A stretch of 64,000 nt of DNA, taken from the NCBI GenBank assembly GCA_019973155.2, contig BPQB01000076.1:1-64000 (forward strand), written 5' to 3'. This DNA comes from Phanerochaete sordida. Taxonomy: Eukaryota > Basidiomycota > Agaricomycetes > Polyporales > Phanerochaetaceae. The notes below the pieces were generated by a model, which had not been told where the DNA came from, did no database searches, and saw only the letters and a program-made list of their open reading frames with translations. How positions within the stretch are numbered: the first letter of the stretch is position 1; every line of letters begins with the position of its first letter. Shown in pieces: positions 59,399 through 64,000 of the stretch. The translations under genes and the position numbers were made by a program.

Positions 59399-61058
59399 AT
59401 GGTAGAAGTGCTGCTCGCTGCCGCAGCTCAAGGTGCGCTACGGGCTGTGGAGCCGCTGCTCTTCATCCCTCTCACTACATGCTCGGCGATGACCAACATC
59501 ACTGTGCACGCCGCTCCCAGCATATCGAGGCTCAATGACCATATCAAACATGTGGATATAGGCATCGCGTCGTTTATGGCGGTCTTCCAGCTTCTTGGTA
59601 TGTCGCGGAGTTGTATGCCTCGGTACACGCTAATTGGTGGTGCAGGAGCGTCGACATTAGCAGGCTTTTTGACGCATCGCATCAGGCTGGATGACTTCAG
59701 GTCATTTCGACATCTACGACAGATCAGTCCACCCAGACTATCTCTTGTATTTTTGTTCTTCACGGCGTACGTGGTACCCTCCTGTCAGACAGCATTCGCG
59801 TGGCTGACCAACTTAACACAGATGGGCGTATTTCGTCATCAGTACGCACATAGACACCTGTCTAGCATGCCAGGATGCATCTCATCATGAACCTAGCTGG
59901 GCTCGTCCTGCAAGGCATCGGTCTTGACCAGAGTTCAACATTATGCAGCGCCGGCATCTATGTTTGCGTTTCGCTATACGGTGTCTCCAAGCTTTGCGTG
60001 TATTTCTTTCTCAGTAAGCGGGCTGACTCTATCTCCAGCGCACGCTGACCTGGTTGTGATTCTTAGCCGAACGCGCGTACGTCGTGTGGTGTCCATCGGC
60101 TACCATACCCCGCTGGCGAACACCAGTATATCTCGTCTGCCTAAGCGCTGTCCTCATGTACTTCGGCGTCGTTTGCCACCTCTTCATCGGTACGCACAAG
60201 CTCTCTGGGTGGTAGCTGTTGGGCTGACCTCAGGCTAGTGCGAATCGCACATCTGGACCCTCGCGGTCGCTGTATGATTGGTTTCCGCCTTGACGGCGTG
60301 ATCATCCTCGTAGTCTTCGACGTGTACGTCCATCTCACTTCCAGTTGCCGCTATGTGCGCTCATACGTCTCCTTCCGCAGAGTCGTCAGTATCCTCATGA
60401 CCTCGTTATTCATCTGGCCGCTCGCGCGCACGCGCTTCCACAGTTCGCAACTTCGACATATCGCGCGACGGTCTGTGACGGCCGCGACCATCGTCCTGGG
60501 GACTTCATGCGTGAACATCACCGTCCTCGCTGCTCTGAACGGCCAGGAACGTGGCTGGATATGTCTAGCGTCCTGGGAAGGAGACGTGCGTCGTTTCCTC
60601 CCTCCTGAAGTCTCCTCCTGACGACCGCACACCAGGTCCTCATCGGCTCCATCGCGCTCTTCTGGTTGACCTCTGGCAGCGGCCTGCGTCCAATCGGCTC
60701 CCTCATTGCGGAGGCACGCTCGTTCCCGTCGACGACAGATTCGGGGAGCAAACGCCGCCCACTACGCCGTCCGCCGCTCACGCCCTTCACGCCCTTCGCG
60801 CGCCCGCAGAGCTTCCGGCAGAGCTCGCTCCCAACGATCATGACGCACGGGATGCTCAACAGCGGGCAATCGAGCCGCACGCCGAGCTTCGTCGGCATCC
60901 CGCCGCCGCCCACCCCGGCGCTCGTGCACACCCCGCTTGCCTGGTCCGTCAGCGCGAACAGCAGTCCTGGCTTAGGTTCCCTGTTCGATGGACCTGTTTT
61001 GGAGGTGAGGTCGACTTGCCAAGTCGTCTTGCCCAGGGCTAAACGCAGTTTCGACTAG
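59399..61058 (+). CDS. Uncharacterised fungal multi-helix membrane protein
   Basis: Start and middle exons are approximate. Readable parts in order: HVDIGIASFMAVFQLL; a segment around 59650-59770 (FRHLRQISP); AERAYVVWCPSATIP and YLVCLSAVLMYFGVVC from about 60067 to 60190; GRCMIGFRLDGVIILVVFDV; VVSILMTSLFIWPLA; TAATIVLGTSCVNITVLAAL; RGWICLASWEGDVLIGS and IALFWLTSGS; then a Ser/Pro-rich cytosolic tail to 61058. The interval between 59770 and 60060 has several possible exons (for example one reading AYFVISTHIDTCLACQ) that I could not join. This arrangement, with a Cys-bearing GxCxIG loop before the fifth helix, matches a basidiomycete membrane-protein family of unknown function. It could be receptor-like; no ligand evidence. 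Confidence 0.62.
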
Positions 61059-61263
61059 GCAGCGGGTTCAATGGAAAGTCGGCGTGCCTCCGACGATACC
61101 ATCTGGGAAGAGAAACGCGAAGAATTTAAGGAGTAAGAGCATGAGAGCAATTTCGCATACCCCATCATGTCGCCTGGTGCCAGCACATACGCGTTGTAGC
61201 AGTAGCATTGCACTCCTTTGGACATTATTATTGACATATCTGAGCCTCAACCGCGTGCAGTCC

Positions 61264-63597
61264 TCAAGAAGTGTATGTGAAGTACGGGTTTCTGTAACAA
61301 TGTATTTTTAGCAGAGGCATGGAGGATGCACAAGCCACGTACTCGTAGTCCGTCATGTCGAGGAACGCATGCCGCTGCCTTTCTCTGTCGACGTCCGCAT
61401 CTGACCACCCGTTGCGTTCCTTCAAGTCCTGGATGTGCCTGCGCTTCTTGGCGTTCAGACGCAGATTGATAATGCGAATCGCGAAGCACAAGCCCACGGA
61501 CGACACAAGCAGAACGAGCATCGCGGTCTTGCCGGGCACGTAGTTGGGCGCGTCCTTCGGCAGGAACGTCTCGGCGCCGACGATGTTCCCGATGCAGAAC
61601 GCGGAGAGCGTGAGCGCATTCACTGTGACCTTCTTTGTGTGTCCGCCCGTGTTGCTCGCGTTCCAGGCGTAGACGATGGCGAGCGAGCTGCCGAAGACCG
61701 ACACGATGTAGTCCGCTGGACGCACGCGGTTAGCCTTGAAGATCTCAGAGAGAAAGCAGCTAGGATGCACCAAAGAGCAGCGCGCCCTTGTTCGCAGGCG
61801 TCGACTTAAGCCCGACCAGCATTCCTGCGCCGATGATTGTGGGGATACGGGCGTACACGATTGGCAGCATCCGGTCCGACTGAGTGGGCGATGGGTTATT
61901 TTGCGTCAAGCCACCTTGAAAACAAAGGGCTCACCGTCTTATCAGAGTACCATCCGCCGAGGAGGGCACTGATGATCCCGACCGCACCAATGGGGGAAGA
62001 AAGAATCAGTGCTTGCTGTGACCTGTGCGAGGAATAGGTCATGGAATCCTTTTGCATCCAGGGAACTATACAAACGTGTAGCCAAAGCTCTGTAAAGATA
62101 GTCAGTTCCATATATCCGGGGGTGATTTTCGCTACACATACCTTGATAATGATGTTTCCGACTGTAAATGGAGAACGATATTAAAATTAGCAAGAAATGC
62201 TGCGAAAGACGCCTCACAGTTGCTCAGACCTCCGTTAGGGATGGACGCTATGTTACGCATTAGTAAATTGCGTCCACGGGTATCGGTGACAGCAACTGAC
62301 TCATAATGGTGAGGATGAAGATGATCCACGACCTAACGTCCATGAACGCTTCAACGATTTGATATTTCTTGATTGTTTTATTCTCCGTTCCGACTTGACC
62401 ATCCCGGATGCGCTCGACCGCAATGATGCGTTCCTTTTTGCTGAGGAAGACCGCATGCAGCGGAGAGTCCGGCATCCAGATGAGCACAGCTATCCCCACC
62501 AGTATAGCAAGGCCGCCTGTGAGCAGGTACATGATTTTGTACGGCGCAATAGTGGCACTAGTGTCAAAAGATATTCCCTGTGAACGACACAATATTAGAG
62601 ATGAGCAATAGCCTAGGGCAAGCAGCGCTCTTACATAGGCAACAAACCCTCCAAATATTCCCGAGACTCCGTTCTGATGGCCGTTTAGTGAAGTTGCTCG
62701 TGGTTCGTACGAACGGTTATCATCCTCACCATGAGGTAGAACCAAGAGATGCGCTGTGCCTGTGGCGCAGTTGTCAGAGAATATTCGGTAGGTCGCAGAT
62801 CGCCGCTGACCTGCTCTTTCTTCGTGTAGAACATGGATATAATCAGGATCAGGATCGGAGCGACGCAGCTCTCGAGCATGCCTATACGTCGCGTAGTCAG
62901 TGTGCCGACAGATAATCGCATCTATCTATGTCCATACCAAGAAGGAGCCTTAGGATGAAGAAAGGACCGAAAGCCTTGGGAACTGCATGCAACATCATAA
63001 TCATCCCCCAAAGTACGATGTTGATTCCAAGGTATTTCCCAAGCCTCAGCCGCTGCGAGATGTACATGGTGGGAAAGACCCAGATCAGAAAGCCTGGGCG
63101 ACGGTCAGTGCAAGGAACGATGTCACGATGATGAGCACTGATACCAACCAAGATAGAAAGCGAGAGCGATGAGGTTGTAGTGCTGGCCTGTAACAGGAAG
63201 GCCCATGATGCTGAGGAACATTGAGTACCCTTCGAAAAGTAGAGGAACATCATCGCCTGACCTCGCGTAATTGAGTACGTTCTTGTCCCTGTGCGGGATG
63301 AGCGCAGCGCCACCTAGTGCCACATTTGTACGTACAGGAATTGTGAGCAGTATACAGCCTGGCAGAGTGGTACAATGACCAGATCCTAATGACCGTTAGC
63401 CGGACGATGCGGTCGGCGTGAAGAGTACGCACCAGTTTCCATCGCACCCTTCGGTACTGTGCCTCAGTGAAAATCTCCACTCGTTCGAGTCCTACGAGCT
63501 TCAAGGCCTCGTCCTTGTCGCCGAAGTCGATAGAAGAAGCTGAAGGGTCGACAGTCTTCTCCGGATCGTCGACCACAGTATCGTCCCGCTTATCCAT
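61264..63597 (-). CDS. MFS transporter, Dal5/allantoate-permease (anion:cation symporter) family
   Basis: Plasma-membrane transporter. The gene is cut by about 15 short introns that I could trace in frame. Landmarks from the start: MDKRDDTVVDDPEK, RWKLDLVIVPLCQAVYCSQF, LDKNVLNYA, QHYNLIALAFYLGFLIWVFP, QRLRLGKYLGINIVLWG, FFILRLLLGMLESCVAPI, FYTKKEQAQRISWFYLMNG, WMPDSPLHAVFLSKKERIIA, SIPNGGLSNFGNIIIKSFGY, IGAVGIISALLGGWYSD, VYAWNASNTGGHTKKVTVNA, IGNIVGAETF, and the C-terminal TDYENPYFTYTS. The LDK, WMPDSP and GHTK motifs are typical of Dal5 relatives that move allantoate, nicotinate, pantothenate or similar anions (known). The substrate is not predictable. The C-terminus is complete. Confidence 0.88.
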
Positions 63598-64000
63598 AGC
63601 GGGCGGTCGACCACAAAAAGGCTACGGGTGGCAAAGCTCGCAGAATGGAATATATTGCATATTGATATAGCGTCCGGCACTATCACACGAGATCCTTGGT
63701 GTGAAGCCTGCGTGTGGTCAGGACGGCTTCTCTCTGCAGCGAAGACAGGATAGACCTACTGTGATGGTCACGAGCGGAATGTGCGCCGGACGGCATCGAG
63801 TCCGTGATGCTGACCTACCTCTATTGGTGTCAAGATCCCACTGGCTTGTGGAGAAGCTGTAGATACGATAGGTGGATCTCGCGTTCGGTATTGAAGCGTA
63901 TCATGCAATTATCTACACAGTATGGGTATCGCTAGAGAGCGATTCTTGAGCACGCATCGGCAATCGACGCCAAGAGAACTCTGAAATAGACGTACTGTTC
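63598..64000. other. Upstream flank of the MFS gene
   Basis: Promoter side of the minus-strand transporter gene; the window ends here. No open frame of interest and no clear element. Confidence 0.4.

Overview
The window looks like chromosomal DNA of a filamentous basidiomycete, most likely an Agaricomycete. Genes are dense and lie on both strands. They are cut by many short GT-AG introns of about 47 to 60 bases, and the exons are GC-rich with strong GC preference at third codon positions. Several protein types are typical of Agaricomycetes: a DUF6533-type seven-helix protein, single-helix cell-surface proteins, a GH79 enzyme, Prm1, and a combined C2H2 and Zn2Cys6 regulator. I see no transposon, virus, CRISPR array, rRNA or tRNA. 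All exon joins below were worked out by eye from splice signals and reading-frame continuity.

Layout, left half. 1-1425 (+) is the 3' part of ATP sulfurylase. 2171-6131 (-) holds two tandem paralogous single-helix surface proteins. 7439-8937 (+) is an aquaglyceroporin-like channel. 9742-11144 (-) is a secreted protein made of eight internal repeats. 12736-13570 (-) is a mitochondrial LEA-like helical protein. 14271-14879 (-) is a small intronless ORF of a widespread Agaricomycete type. 16652-19797 (+) is an ankyrin-repeat protein. 21019-23101 (+) is a secreted GH79 beta-glucuronidase-like enzyme. 23475-26398 (+) is a transcription factor with three zinc modules. 27475-28943 (-) is an R3H-like protein. 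29189-31135 (+) is Apn1-type endonuclease IV.

Layout, right half. 31416-34375 (-) is Prm1. 35495-36979 (+) is a secreted low-complexity protein with three tandem 13-residue motifs and many dibasic sites. 37275-38490 (-) is a Bax-inhibitor-1 family membrane protein. About 39068-40423 (-) is a DUF6533-type membrane protein. 42217-44710 (-) is Mdm31/Mdm32. 44943-46586 (+) is a cyclopropane-fatty-acid-synthase-like methyltransferase. 46788-49159 (-) is an ELL-like elongation factor. 50991-54363 (+) is an uncharacterised membrane and coiled-coil protein. 55509-57326 (-) is a Psr1-like FCP1-type phosphatase. 58065-59171 (+) is Kti12. 59399-61058 (+) is a multi-helix membrane protein. 61264-63597 (-) is a Dal5-family MFS transporter.

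This is not one gene cluster; most genes are independent housekeeping or surface functions. The combinations most worth a second look are two secreted repeat proteins with possible protease-processing sites, a divergent pair joining a mitochondrial lipid-homeostasis protein to a lipid-type methyltransferase, and a concentration of microexons and GC-AG introns.
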